The notes under the pieces were generated by a model, which ran no database searches, was not told the origin of the DNA, and worked only from the letters and a program-made list of their open reading frames with translations. A stretch of DNA of 17,416 nt. Origin: Nautiliaceae bacterium. GTDB lineage: Bacteria; Campylobacterota; Campylobacteria; Campylobacterales; Nautiliaceae. The position numbers and the translations under genes were made by a program. Below are positions 8,824 through 16,213 of the stretch, piece after piece (within the stretch, counting starts at the first letter, position 1; every line of letters starts with the position of its first letter). The DNA is taken from positions 1 through 17,416 of the forward strand of contig JAMOSM010000025.1 of the NCBI GenBank assembly GCA_027063075.1. Reading direction: 5' to 3'.

Positions 8824-9629
8824 TATTTTTTAATAAATTCACTTCTTTTAGCCAAAAATCCCGTAATATTATCAACTTCTGTTTTATGTTTTTTTTCAAA
8901 GTCAATCTGCATACTCATCTTGCTCTCATAAGGAATATTTAGAGCCTGTTTTATTATTTTTTCTTTTTCATCTTTTAAATCAATCCCCTCTTCTTTTGCA
9001 ATTTTTATAACTTCATCCAAAAATTTTTCAACTTCATCTTTTTTATGTTCCATAATCCAGCCTGTTGGTTTTTGATAATAACTTTGAAGCGTTGCAAATG
9101 TTGAAATAAAAAGATATTTTTTCCAGATATTTTTATCTATGTTTTTAGAAAATTTTACTTTCAAATCACAATTTTTAAAAATTTCTCTCATAACCTCATC
9201 ATCTTCAACGCAAAGATAAAAAAGAGGAGTTTTTTTGTAAATTACGTTTTTATCTTTCTTATTTGAAAGGATATAAATACAGGCTTTAACTATTTTTGCA
9301 TCAAGATTTTTAAATTTTTCAAAATGTCCAATTCCATTTAAAACAGGCACTACTCTTGTATGTTTATCAAAATGACCCTTAATCTCTTTTAAAACTTCAT
9401 CAAGATTATAACTTTTTGTAGTAATAAAAATAACATCATAAACCCCATCTAGCCCAATTTTTGGAAAAACAATATTTTCTTTATCAACATCAATTATTTT
9501 CAATCCCTCTTTTTTTATAATTTCATTTGTCTCTTTTGTAGCCAAAACATCAACATCAAAACCACATTTAATAAGTTTATAGGCAAGATAACCCCCAACT
9601 CCTCCAATTCCAATAACAGCAATTCTCAT
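8802..9629 (-). CDS. panE: 2-dehydropantoate 2-reductase (ketopantoate reductase)
   Basis: NADPH-dependent reduction of ketopantoate to pantoate in pantothenate (vitamin B5) and CoA synthesis, in the cytoplasm. 275 aa. Seen: Rossmann loop GIGGVGGYLA (7-16), TTKSYNLDEVL (70-80, Lys72), NGIGH (98-102), the catalytic lysine region IWKKYLF (168-174) and the C-terminal MSMQIDFEKKHKTEVDNITG (238-257), a family signature. The strict KxxxN pattern of E. coli PanE is replaced by KKYLFIS, as in a common ApbA-like subfamily. The family is certain; the exact substrate is likely but not proven, because some members reduce other 2-keto acids. coaBC, which acts later in the same pathway, is in the window. 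It is coupled by a 4-base ATGA overlap to the small upstream gene. Confidence 0.85.
   Translation of the reverse strand: MRIAVIGIGGVGGYLAYKLIKCGFDVDVLATKETNEIIKKEGLKIIDVDKENIVFPKIGLDGVYDVIFITTKSYNLDEVLKEIKGHFDKHTRVVPVLNGIGHFEKFKNLDAKIVKACIYILSNKKDKNVIYKKTPLFYLCVEDDEVMREIFKNCDLKVKFSKNIDKNIWKKYLFISTFATLQSYYQKPTGWIMEHKKDEVEKFLDEVIKIAKEEGIDLKDEKEKIIKQALNIPYESKMSMQIDFEKKHKTEVDNITGFLAKRSEFIKKYYDFLAR
8808..8853. terminator. Imperfect inverted repeat at the ruvX/panE convergence, possible bidirectional terminator
   Basis: GGCTAAAAAGT (8808-8818) faces ACTTCTTTTAGCC (8841-8853), giving an 8-bp core plus an AGT/ACT extension interrupted by two unpaired bases, with a 22-base AT-rich loop. Both arms are coding (ruvX and panE C-terminal regions). 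It is the only candidate for ending the two converging operons. It may be coincidental. Confidence 0.25.
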
Positions 9630-9730
9630 CTTTTTCCTTTTATTTTATCTGCAATTATTACTCCCAAAAAAATCCCAAAAAACACCAAAACTAAAAATAT
9701 TTCTCCCACAATATCCTTAAACTCTATCAT
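9626..9730 (-). CDS. 34-aa single-pass membrane protein between trmA and panE
   Basis: Too short for usual gene callers. Translation: a short N-terminus (MIEFKDIVGE), one hydrophobic segment (about 11-27, IFLVLVFFGIFLGVIIA) and a basic tail (DKIKGKR), so it probably spans the inner membrane with the basic end in the cytoplasm. Its ATG overlaps the trmA stop as ATGA, and its TGA overlaps the panE ATG as ATGA. It therefore fills the trmA-panE interval exactly, with coupling on both sides, which is unlikely by chance. AAAATG at the end of trmA gives no strong Shine-Dalgarno, consistent with reinitiation. Function unknown. Confidence 0.7.
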   Translation of the reverse strand: MIEFKDIVGEIFLVLVFFGIFLGVIIADKIKGKR

Positions 9731-10815
9731 TTTTCTAAAATCACTCCACATTCCATATGATTAGTATAAGGAAACTGGTCAAAAAAGGCAAATGCTTTTA
9801 TTTTTCTGTTTTTTGCCAAAGTTTTAAGGTCTCTATGAAGAGTTTCGGGATTACAAGAGATATAAATAATATTATCAAACTCATTTACAAATTTACGAGA
9901 CTTATCATCAAGCCCTGCTCTTGGTGGATCAATAAGTACGTTTTTAAGGTCATATCCTTTAAAAAAACCACTGTTTTTAAGCTCGCTAAATTCAGCCGCA
10001 CTCATAGCCATAAACGAAATATTGTCTCTTTTATTAATTTCAGCATTAAAAGTTGCAGCTTCAATTGATTCAGGATTAATTTCGGTGGCAATTACTTTTT
10101 TGAAGTTTTCACTAAGAGGAATAGTAAAGTTTCCGTTTCCACAATAAAGTTCAACCAAATCCCCTTTTAACCCATCAGCCCATCTTTTAGCCCAGCTTAT
10201 CATTTTTTTGTTTATTTCCCTGTTTGGCTGGGAAAAAGTATTTTCGATTATTTTATATTTATAAATTTTGCCATCAATATCAAGCTCTTCAATCAGGTAG
10301 TTTTTGTCAAAAACATATTTTCTACCCTTACGTCTTATTACAAAATCGATATGAGGGAATTTTTCTTTTAATTTTTTAATATCTTCTGCAATGCTTTCAT
10401 CTACTTTTTTATGATAAATAAGGGTAACTATAAGCTCACCTTTTGAATTGCTTAAAAAATTAATCTCATAAAGTTTAAATCTTAAATTTTCATTTTTTTC
10501 AATCTCTTTTAAAAGTGGCTCCATTACCTCATAAATAGCTTTATCTACAATCTTACACTCTTCAATCGGTATTACCCCCCTGCCCTCTTCTTTTCTTTTT
10601 CTCATAGCATAATAACTTCTATCATCCTCATGCCATACCCTAAATTCAGCTCTTGCCCTAAAATGCTCATCACTGCCGTGTATTACTTCAATTTCCGGTA
10701 TATCAAAATCGCTAAACATCTCTTTTAAACGTTCTTTTTTCATCTCAAGCTGTTTTTTATAAGGAATTTCCCACAAAACACAGCTTCCACATTTCCCAAA
10801 GCTACTACAAGTCAT
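9727..10815 (-). CDS. trmA: tRNA (uracil-5-)-methyltransferase, TrmA/RlmD family
   Basis: SAM-dependent enzyme making 5-methyluridine, probably U54 in the tRNA T-loop. 362 aa, close to the 366 of E. coli TrmA. Seen: TFSQPN (193-198), SAM-binding motif VELYCGNGNF (221-230), IDPPRAGLD (295-303), catalytic Cys321 in YISCNPETL (318-326) and general base Glu355 in HMECG (353-357); spacing matches TrmA closely. Unlike the E. coli enzyme it starts with Cys3, Cys9 and Cys12 (CSSFGKCGSC), with a further Cys87, an arrangement resembling the iron-sulphur ligands of RlmD. A 23S rRNA target therefore cannot be ruled out. It follows fliP with a 9-base gap holding AGGAT and precedes a 34-aa gene with ATGA overlap. 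Confidence 0.9.
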   Translation of the reverse strand: MTCSSFGKCGSCVLWEIPYKKQLEMKKERLKEMFSDFDIPEIEVIHGSDEHFRARAEFRVWHEDDRSYYAMRKRKEEGRGVIPIEECKIVDKAIYEVMEPLLKEIEKNENLRFKLYEINFLSNSKGELIVTLIYHKKVDESIAEDIKKLKEKFPHIDFVIRRKGRKYVFDKNYLIEELDIDGKIYKYKIIENTFSQPNREINKKMISWAKRWADGLKGDLVELYCGNGNFTIPLSENFKKVIATEINPESIEAATFNAEINKRDNISFMAMSAAEFSELKNSGFFKGYDLKNVLIDPPRAGLDDKSRKFVNEFDNIIYISCNPETLHRDLKTLAKNRKIKAFAFFDQFPYTNHMECGVILEK

Positions 10816-10824
10816 TTTTATCCT

Positions 10825-11553
10825 TTATCTAAAACTTTCAACAAGTCCTTGGACTATTAAGTTCCATCCATCCACAAGCACAAACACTAAAATTTTAAAA
10901 GGTAATGATATCATAACCGGAGGCAACATCATCATACCAAGACTCATAAGAATTGAACTTACTACCATATCAATTACCAAAAACGGCAAAAATATCAAAA
11001 AACCAATCTCAAAGGCGGTTTTAAGTTCGCTTATCATAAAAGCAGGTACCAAAATAGTTAAAGGAACATCATCAATTGTTTTTGGATTTGGAAGATGACG
11101 TATCCTATAAAAAAGAGCTAAATCTTTTTCCCTGGTATTTTTTAACATAAACTTTTTAAAAGGTTTAACCGCCCTTTTAAATGCCTCTTCATATCCTATT
11201 TTTTTTTCTATATAAGGTTTTATTCCTTCATTATACGCCTTTTTTGCATACGGCTCCATTATAAAAAAAGTAAGCACAAGGGATAAACTAACAAGTAAAG
11301 TAGTAGGAGGTGATTGAGGAGTACCAAGTGCTTGACGTAAAAACCCAAAAACAACTAAAAGTCTAACAAAGCTAGTCATAACCAAAACAATACTTGGAGC
11401 TAACACTAAAAGTGTCATTAAAATAACTATATTAAGAGTAGTTACTAACTGCTGAGGCTCTTTTGGAGCAGTTAAAGATAAATTCACAACCGGTACCTGC
11501 GGAGTTGCTGCAAGAAGAATTATCGGAAAAATAAAAATCAACAACTTTTTCAT
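10825..11553 (-). CDS. fliP: Flagellar type III export gate protein FliP
   Basis: Core of the FliPQR export gate in the flagellar basal body; five copies form the pore with FliR and FliQ. 242 aa, typical. Seen: a cleavable signal peptide (about 1-16), characteristic of FliP; hydrophobic segments at about 38-72, 85-100, 180-205 and 210-235; and the family signatures MTSFVRLLVVFGFLRQALGT (59-78) and LPPVMISLPFKILVFVLVDG (210-229). The start overlaps the motB stop (ATGA). In C. jejuni, as I recall, fliP is divergent from glmU; here motA and motB are inserted between them. Confidence 0.96.
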   Translation of the reverse strand: MKKLLIFIFPIILLAATPQVPVVNLSLTAPKEPQQLVTTLNIVILMTLLVLAPSIVLVMTSFVRLLVVFGFLRQALGTPQSPPTTLLVSLSLVLTFFIMEPYAKKAYNEGIKPYIEKKIGYEEAFKRAVKPFKKFMLKNTREKDLALFYRIRHLPNPKTIDDVPLTILVPAFMISELKTAFEIGFLIFLPFLVIDMVVSSILMSLGMMMLPPVMISLPFKILVFVLVDGWNLIVQGLVESFR

Positions 11554-12311
11554 TGCATCTTATCTAAAATAGATTTTTTTATCTCTTCTTCTTTTTTCTT
11601 TGCAAAAAACCATATCTCAACCCTTCTATTCTTAGCCCTTCCCTCAGGCGTTGCATTAGAAGCAATAGGATGATATTCCCCATATGCTGCTGCACTTAAT
11701 TGTTTTGGATTTACCCCATCTTTTATTAAAATTCTAAGTACGCTAAGGGCTCTTGCGGCACTAAGCTCCCAGTTGTCTTTATAAGATTTTGGAGGAGGAA
11801 GGTTATCGGTAAATCCTTTTATTTGAATTTCGATATTTTTTGGTAAATATTCTTTAATAATAAGGGCAATCCTTTTTAAAAACAAAAGAGTATCTTCATT
11901 TGTAATTTTAGCGCTTCCGGGAGCAAATGTAATATCAGCCGGCAGCCTTATAAAAAAACCCTCTTCCCCTTCTTCTAATACAATAGAGGGCCCCTTTCCT
12001 CCTTGAGTAAATTCTTTAAATTCGGCAATAGCCTGAGAGAGTTTATTAACAGTCTGTGCTGTTTCTTCAGATTTTTGAATAGGAGTTGCTTTTTGAATTC
12101 TCTCTCTGCTAACTTCTGTTTGAGTTCCGCCCTCAAGTACGCTAAGCGCACCTGCAAGCGAACCTATTGCCTCTTTTACTTTTTTAGCATCCATTGTAGA
12201 CATCGAAAGCAGCAAAACGAAAAAACATAAAAGAAGACTCATCAAGTCTCCAAATGTAGCAAGCCACTCCGGCATACACTCAGGACATTCACACTTACAT
12301 TTTTTAGCCAT
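11550..12311 (-). CDS. motB: Flagellar stator protein MotB/PomB, OmpA-type peptidoglycan anchor
   Basis: Two copies per stator unit; the protein carries the ion-binding aspartate and anchors the stator to peptidoglycan. 253 aa. Seen: a short N-terminus with Cys5, Cys7, Cys9 and Cys12; one transmembrane helix (about 20-38) with the essential Asp22 (FGDLMSLLLCFFVLLLS); a plug/linker region (about 41-115); and an OmpA/MotB domain (about 118-236) with GFTDN (166-170), NWELSAARA (180-188) and NRRVEIW (228-234). The motif around Asp22 and the KC.C start resemble Vibrio PomB (KCDCPP...FADLMSLLMCFFVLLLSFS, from memory) rather than C. jejuni MotB, suggesting sodium drive (inference). It follows motA after 8 bases with AGGAT upstream. 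Confidence 0.93.
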   Translation of the reverse strand: MAKKCKCECPECMPEWLATFGDLMSLLLCFFVLLLSMSTMDAKKVKEAIGSLAGALSVLEGGTQTEVSRERIQKATPIQKSEETAQTVNKLSQAIAEFKEFTQGGKGPSIVLEEGEEGFFIRLPADITFAPGSAKITNEDTLLFLKRIALIIKEYLPKNIEIQIKGFTDNLPPPKSYKDNWELSAARALSVLRILIKDGVNPKQLSAAAYGEYHPIASNATPEGRAKNRRVEIWFFAKKKEEEIKKSILDKMQ

Positions 12312-12319
12312 TGTTTATC

Positions 12320-13087
12320 CTATTCAAACTGACTTTTTCTCTGACTTGGCGGTAAGAAACTTAAGAGTTTTGCTTCAAGCGTTCTTGGGTTATCTCCTGC
12401 CTGAATTGACATAATTCCTTCAATTATCATAGTCTTTGCCAAAATTTCATCATCATTTCTTAAATTAAGTTTATTTGCAATTGGAGAGCCGAAAATATTC
12501 CCAATCATAGCACCATAAAGGGTTGTCAAAAGGGCAACCGCCATCGCTGGACCAATAGCACTTGGGTCGGACATATTAAGAAGCATTGCAACAAGCCCGA
12601 CAAGTGTCCCAATCATCCCCATAGCCCCAGCAAGTCCTGCCCAGTTGGAAAAAATTGAAGCCATTTTTTTATGTCTTGCATCCATCTGCTCTATATCAAT
12701 CTCAAGAAGCTCTCTGATGGTATCCGGTTCATTTCCATCAACCGCCATTGAAAGACCCTTTTTTAAAAACTCATCCTCTTCATTTGCAGCAGCCTGTTCA
12801 AGAGAGAGTATTCCATCACGCCTTGCCTGAGTTGCATAATCTACAAGTTTTTTAATAAGCTCTTCATAATTTGGCTGATAGCTTGGTTTTATCGCAATCA
12901 TAAAAACTTTTGCAAATTTTGTCATCATTTCCATTTTGTTTGCAATAAAAAGAGTCATAATAGACCCAAGCACAACAATCAATACTGATTGAGGGTCAAT
13001 ATACGGCCCAATACCAACCCCCATCGCCATTGCCGCAATAATAAGCCCAAGAGCTCCAACAAGTCCAATGACCGTTGCTAAATCCAT
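12320..13087 (-). CDS. motA: Flagellar stator protein MotA/PomA
   Basis: Inner-membrane stator subunit that couples ion flow to rotor torque; five copies surround the MotB dimer. 255 aa. Seen: four hydrophobic segments (about 4-22, 34-50, 148-170, 180-200), a cytoplasmic loop with [10 protein letters not shown] (88-97) carrying the conserved Arg and Glu that contact FliG, and the TM3-TM4 signature [14 protein letters not shown] (156-169) ... [16 protein letters not shown] (178-193). This matches PomA and Bacillus stators far better than C. jejuni MotA as I remember it. The conserved TM3 proline (VAPAMG in PomA) is Gly154 here (LAGAMG). It is the first gene of the minus-strand flagellar/trmA/panE transcript, with AAAGG upstream of the ATG. 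Confidence 0.95.
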   Translation of the reverse strand: MDLATVIGLVGALGLIIAAMAMGVGIGPYIDPQSVLIVVLGSIMTLFIANKMEMMTKFAKVFMIAIKPSYQPNYEELIKKLVDYATQARRDGILSLEQAAANEEDEFLKKGLSMAVDGNEPDTIRELLEIDIEQMDARHKKMASIFSNWAGLAGAMGMIGTLVGLVAMLLNMSDPSAIGPAMAVALLTTLYGAMIGNIFGSPIANKLNLRNDDEILAKTMIIEGIMSIQAGDNPRTLEAKLLSFLPPSQRKSQFE

Positions 13088-13104
13088 TATCGCACCTTTA
13101 TTTT

Positions 13105-13113
13105 TGATATAAT
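13105..13113 (+). promoter_or_regulatory. Extended -10 promoter for glmU operon
   Basis: TGATATAAT, 19 bases before the glmU ATG, followed by AAAAAGGAT as ribosome binding site. GATATAATATC (13106-13116) is symmetrical except for the middle base, so the opposite strand offers TATTAT toward motA; the two promoters share bases. Confidence 0.6.
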
Positions 13114-13138
13114 ATCGGCAAAAAGGATATCTATGTTA
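13112..13138 (-). promoter_or_regulatory. Candidate sigma-28 (FliA) promoter for motAB-fliP
   Basis: On the minus strand GCCGATAT (13119 to 13112) matches the flagellar -10 consensus GCCGATAA at 7 of 8, and TAAC (13138 to 13135) stands exactly 15 bases upstream where TAAA is expected. The start of transcription would fall about 17 bases before the motA ATG. The -35 part lies inside the first codons of glmU. Confidence 0.45.
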
Positions 13139-14416
13139 CAAATAATTATTCTTGCTGCCGGTAAGGGTACACGTATGAAAAGTAAATCGGCAAAAGTTAT
13201 CCACACTTTATGTAACAAACCTATGATTGAATATATTATTGAAGAGTCTTTAAAACTCACAAACACTATTGATATAGTCTTAAATCACCAGTTTGATAAA
13301 GTTAAAGAAATTGTATCAAAATATCCTGTAAATATCATTAAACAGGACCTTCAAAATTTCCCAGGCACAGGCGGGGCTGTAAAAGAAGTTAGTTTAAAAG
13401 GCGATAAAATCCTGGTACTTAACGGGGATATGCCTTTAATTACAGCAGATGAACTTAAAAAATTTCTTGAAGTTGATGCTGATATTGTAATGAGTGTTAT
13501 GAAACTAAAAAATCCTGATGGATATGGAAGGGTTGTAATAAAAGAGGGAAATGTTTTAAAAATCGTAGAACAAAAAGACGCAAGTGAAGAAGAACTTAAA
13601 ATTCCTTATGTAAATGCCGGGGTTTATCTTTTTAAAAAAGAAGTACTTGAAGAGTTTTTGCCAAAATTATCAAACAACAATAAACAAAAAGAGTATTACC
13701 TTACAGACATTATAGAAATGGCAGTAAAAAAAGGACTTAAAGTAAAAGCTATAGAAGTTGATGAAGAGAGTTTTAAAGGGGTAAATTCAAAAAAAGATTT
13801 AGCTGAAGCTGAGAAAATTATGTGCAGGCGTATAAAAGATTTTTGGATGCAACAAGGTGTTATTATGCATTTGCCAGATACTATTTATATAGACGCTTAT
13901 TCAAATTTTGAGGGTGAGTGTGAAATTGGAAACGGGTGTGTTATTAAAAAATCAACTATAATTGAAAGTGAGATAAGACCTCTTAGTGTAATTGAAGAGG
14001 CTGTTATAAAAAACAGCGGTATTGGACCGATGGCAAGAATAAGACCAAAAAGCGAAATTATTGAGACTCACATAGGAAACTTTGTAGAAGTAAAAGCGAG
14101 CAGATTAAAAGGTGTAAAAGCAGGACATCTAAGTTACCTTGGAGACAGTGAAATTGATGAGGGAACAAACATAGGAGCCGGAACGATTACTTGTAACTAT
14201 GACGGAAAAAACAAATACAAAACAAAAATAGGCAAAAACGTGTTTGTAGGAAGCGATACTCAGCTTATAGCCCCTGTTATTATAGAAGATGACGTAATGA
14301 TAGCAGCAGGAAGCACTGTAAATAAAGACATAAAAAAAGGTTCTCTTGCAATAAGCAGAGCTCCTATTAAAATCATTAAAAATTTTTATTATAAGTTTTT
14401 CGGGAGAAAAGAGTGA
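13133..14416 (+). CDS. glmU: Bifunctional GlmU: glucosamine-1-phosphate acetyltransferase / GlcNAc-1-phosphate uridyltransferase
   Basis: Makes UDP-GlcNAc for peptidoglycan, LPS/LOS and glycans. 427 aa, shorter than E. coli (456) but normal for Campylobacterota. N-terminal uridyltransferase domain (1-225): LAAGKGTRM (7-15), Lys21, GTGGAV (78-83), NGDMPL (97-102), YVNAGVY (159-165) and Asn218. C-terminal left-handed beta-helix acetyltransferase (about 245-410): hexapeptide repeats, ARIRP (301-305), Lys322, His332 in [10 protein letters not shown] (the expected catalytic base) and [13 protein letters not shown] (346-358). ATG with AAAAAGGAT upstream. It overlaps coaBC by 4 bases (GTGA). UppS downstream supplies the lipid carrier for the same precursor pathway. 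Confidence 0.97.
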   Translation: MLQIIILAAGKGTRMKSKSAKVIHTLCNKPMIEYIIEESLKLTNTIDIVLNHQFDKVKEIVSKYPVNIIKQDLQNFPGTGGAVKEVSLKGDKILVLNGDMPLITADELKKFLEVDADIVMSVMKLKNPDGYGRVVIKEGNVLKIVEQKDASEEELKIPYVNAGVYLFKKEVLEEFLPKLSNNNKQKEYYLTDIIEMAVKKGLKVKAIEVDEESFKGVNSKKDLAEAEKIMCRRIKDFWMQQGVIMHLPDTIYIDAYSNFEGECEIGNGCVIKKSTIIESEIRPLSVIEEAVIKNSGIGPMARIRPKSEIIETHIGNFVEVKASRLKGVKAGHLSYLGDSEIDEGTNIGAGTITCNYDGKNKYKTKIGKNVFVGSDTQLIAPVIIEDDVMIAAGSTVNKDIKKGSLAISRAPIKIIKNFYYKFFGRKE

Positions 14417-15555
14417 ATGTTTTAATAGGGGTAACCGGAAGCATTGCCATTTATAAAACGTGTGAGCTTATAAGACTTTTTGTTAAAAGGGGAGATAATG
14501 TAAGAGTTGTTATGAGTGAGACTGCTACTAAATTTATAACCCCCCTTACCTTTGAAGCCCTGACACGCCAAAAGGTGTTAATAGAAAAAAACGAAGACTG
14601 GTCAGGGGAGCTTAATCATATAGATTATGCAAAATGGGCGGATATTTATATAATTGCCCCTGCAAGTGCAAACACCATCAATAAAGCCGCAAACGGAATT
14701 AGCGATAATCTCTTGCTTCAAACATACCTTGCAACAAAAGCCCCTGTTTTGTTTGCCCCGGCTGCTAATACAAATATGTACCTTCATCCTACCACTCAAA
14801 ATAGCTTTAAAAAATTAAATATTATCCAAGCAAACGCCGGTCTGCTTGCCTGTGGAGATGAAGGCATTGGCAAAATGGCAGAGCCAAGTGAGATATTTTT
14901 GAGGGCTTTAAGAGAAGTAAATAAAGAAAACTTTTGGCAAAACAAAAAAGTAGTGGTAACTGCCGGAGGCAGTATAGAAAAAATCGACGATGTAAGGTTT
15001 ATTAGCAACTTCTCAAGCGGAAAAATGGGGGAAGCCTTAGCAAAAGCTTTTTATATAAAAGGAGCCGATGTTACCCTGATTTCAAGCAAAGAACACAACC
15101 TAAGCAAAGAGATAAAACAGATTAAAGTTTTAAATGCAAAAGATTATCTTAATGCAATCTTGCAAGAAAATCCTGATTATTTAATAATGGCTGCTGCGAT
15201 TGTGGATTATAAGCCAAAATATACTCCCGGAAAACTAAAAAAAGAACAAATCGGAGATAAATTCTGCTTAGAAATGGAAAAAAACATAGATATTTTAGAA
15301 ACTTTAAAAAACAAAACTTTTAAAAAAATAGGCTTTAAAGCAGAAAGAGATGAAAAAAATGCCCTTAAATACGCTAAAAATGCCCTTTATAAAAAAAATC
15401 TTGACGCAATTTGCCTAAACCTCTTAACAAAAAACGATTTTGGAAGTGATGAGAATGAAATTATCTTTATTACAAAAGACAAAGAAATAAAACTAATCCA
15501 AGATACAAAAGAAAATATAGCCTTTAAGGTTGTAGATGCTATTAGATATATCTAA
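14413..15555 (+). CDS. coaBC: Bifunctional phosphopantothenoylcysteine synthetase/decarboxylase (CoaBC, Dfp)
   Basis: Two consecutive steps of CoA synthesis: CoaB joins 4'-phosphopantothenate to cysteine using CTP, and the FMN-dependent CoaC domain decarboxylates the product. 380 aa. CoaC domain (1-170): [10 protein letters not shown] (6-15), His69 in [20 protein letters not shown] (81-91), Asn119 and Cys147 in [10 protein letters not shown] (146-155). CoaB domain (about 175-380): [11 protein letters not shown] (182-192), [10 protein letters not shown] (197-206), AAAIVDYKP (260-268) and a KLKKE stretch (274-278). The usual active-site PAMN reads PAAN (116-119), an unusual change next to catalytic Asn119. 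The GTG start overlaps glmU (GTGA). panE in the same window serves the same pathway. Confidence 0.95.
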   Translation: MNVLIGVTGSIAIYKTCELIRLFVKRGDNVRVVMSETATKFITPLTFEALTRQKVLIEKNEDWSGELNHIDYAKWADIYIIAPASANTINKAANGISDNLLLQTYLATKAPVLFAPAANTNMYLHPTTQNSFKKLNIIQANAGLLACGDEGIGKMAEPSEIFLRALREVNKENFWQNKKVVVTAGGSIEKIDDVRFISNFSSGKMGEALAKAFYIKGADVTLISSKEHNLSKEIKQIKVLNAKDYLNAILQENPDYLIMAAAIVDYKPKYTPGKLKKEQIGDKFCLEMEKNIDILETLKNKTFKKIGFKAERDEKNALKYAKNALYKKNLDAICLNLLTKNDFGSDENEIIFITKDKEIKLIQDTKENIAFKVVDAIRYI

Positions 15556-15871
15556 AATAGGAAAAATCTTAAAAGAACAAAACAGACTATTATCCGTAGA
15601 ATTTAATACTCAAATTCCTTTAAAAATAGAAGTAAAAAAAGAGATAAACCCGATAACTTATCTTATAAAACTTGGAAATAAAGAAATTGAAACCAAATCT
15701 TTTATCCCTTTAAAAGTTGGAAACAGATATTTAGCTAATGTAATTGAAAAAAAAGGAAAAATAACCATACAAAACCTAAAACCATATCCAAAACTGCTTG
15801 AACTTAGAAAAACTGCCTCTAATAAAAGAAACAGAATTTACAAAAGAGAAAATTTTAGAACATCTAAGTAA
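15536..15871 (+). CDS. Unknown protein, N-terminal part of a probably frameshifted gene
   Basis: 111 codons from ATG 15536, with AAGG six bases upstream and a 20-base overlap with coaBC. No recognised domain. The first ~85 residues are lysine/isoleucine-rich and beta-prone, with no signal peptide or membrane segment. The last ~23 residues (after PKLLEL) turn abruptly Arg/Lys/Asn-rich and look out of frame. The next open frame (15798-16211), in the +1 frame, continues as a plausible protein. Removing one base from the A5 tract at 15808-15812 would fuse both into a 224-aa product running directly into the uppS start region. C. jejuni, as I recall, has one uncharacterised gene at this point between coaBC and uppS, which supports a single ancestral gene. 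Confidence 0.6.
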   Translation: MLLDISKIGKILKEQNRLLSVEFNTQIPLKIEVKKEINPITYLIKLGNKEIETKSFIPLKVGNRYLANVIEKKGKITIQNLKPYPKLLELRKTASNKRNRIYKRENFRTSK

Positions 15872-16211
15872 TGCAAAAACTAAAGAGGAGTTTTTATTTT
15901 ATGCTAATATTTTATTTGCATTTCAAAAAGGTATAAGACACATTTTTATAAATGAAAAAAACAATAAAGCCATAATGCAGTTTAAATATGAGAAAAATTT
16001 AATTACATTTTATGCGGCTTTTAAATTTTTAGGGGAACTAAAAGGCAAAATAACACCGAATAAAGTAACTATCTATACCCAGTTTGAAAACGTTAAAAAT
16101 TTACTTTTAGATAACAGCGATAAAATAGAAAAAAAAGTAGAAGTTTTTTTAGAAAAAAAAATAACACCTATTTTTGAATTTAAAAACTCATTAATTGATA
16201 TAAAGGCTTAA
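15798..16211 (+). CDS. Unknown protein, C-terminal part of a probably frameshifted gene
   Basis: 137 codons if read from TTG 15798; the frame is open only from 15780. The TTG has no Shine-Dalgarno and no better start exists nearby (the only internal ATG is far into the frame), so independent translation is doubtful. The sequence is a soluble alpha/beta-like protein (FLFYANILFAFQKGIRHIFI, then charged residues), with no recognised domain or catalytic motif. It overlaps the preceding frame by 74 bases, far more than any other neighbour pair here. Most likely the two are one 224-aa gene with a single-base change in an A5 tract: a sequencing error, a real mutation, or slippage. It ends 2 bases before uppS. 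Confidence 0.55.
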   Translation: MNLEKLPLIKETEFTKEKILEHLSNAKTKEEFLFYANILFAFQKGIRHIFINEKNNKAIMQFKYEKNLITFYAAFKFLGELKGKITPNKVTIYTQFENVKNLLLDNSDKIEKKVEVFLEKKITPIFEFKNSLIDIKA

Positions 16212-16213
16212 TT

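Noticed and set aside
9757..10068. 103-aa plus-strand open frame inside trmA
   Set aside because: Antisense to conserved catalytic motifs of trmA; composition is that of a reverse-complement shadow.
11975..12230. Open frames on both strands inside motB
   Set aside because: Both fall in the linker and transmembrane region of motB in other frames and have no independent start signals.
14602..15008. Two minus-strand open frames inside coaBC
   Set aside because: Antisense to well-conserved CoaC/CoaB motifs; no promoter or ribosome binding site.
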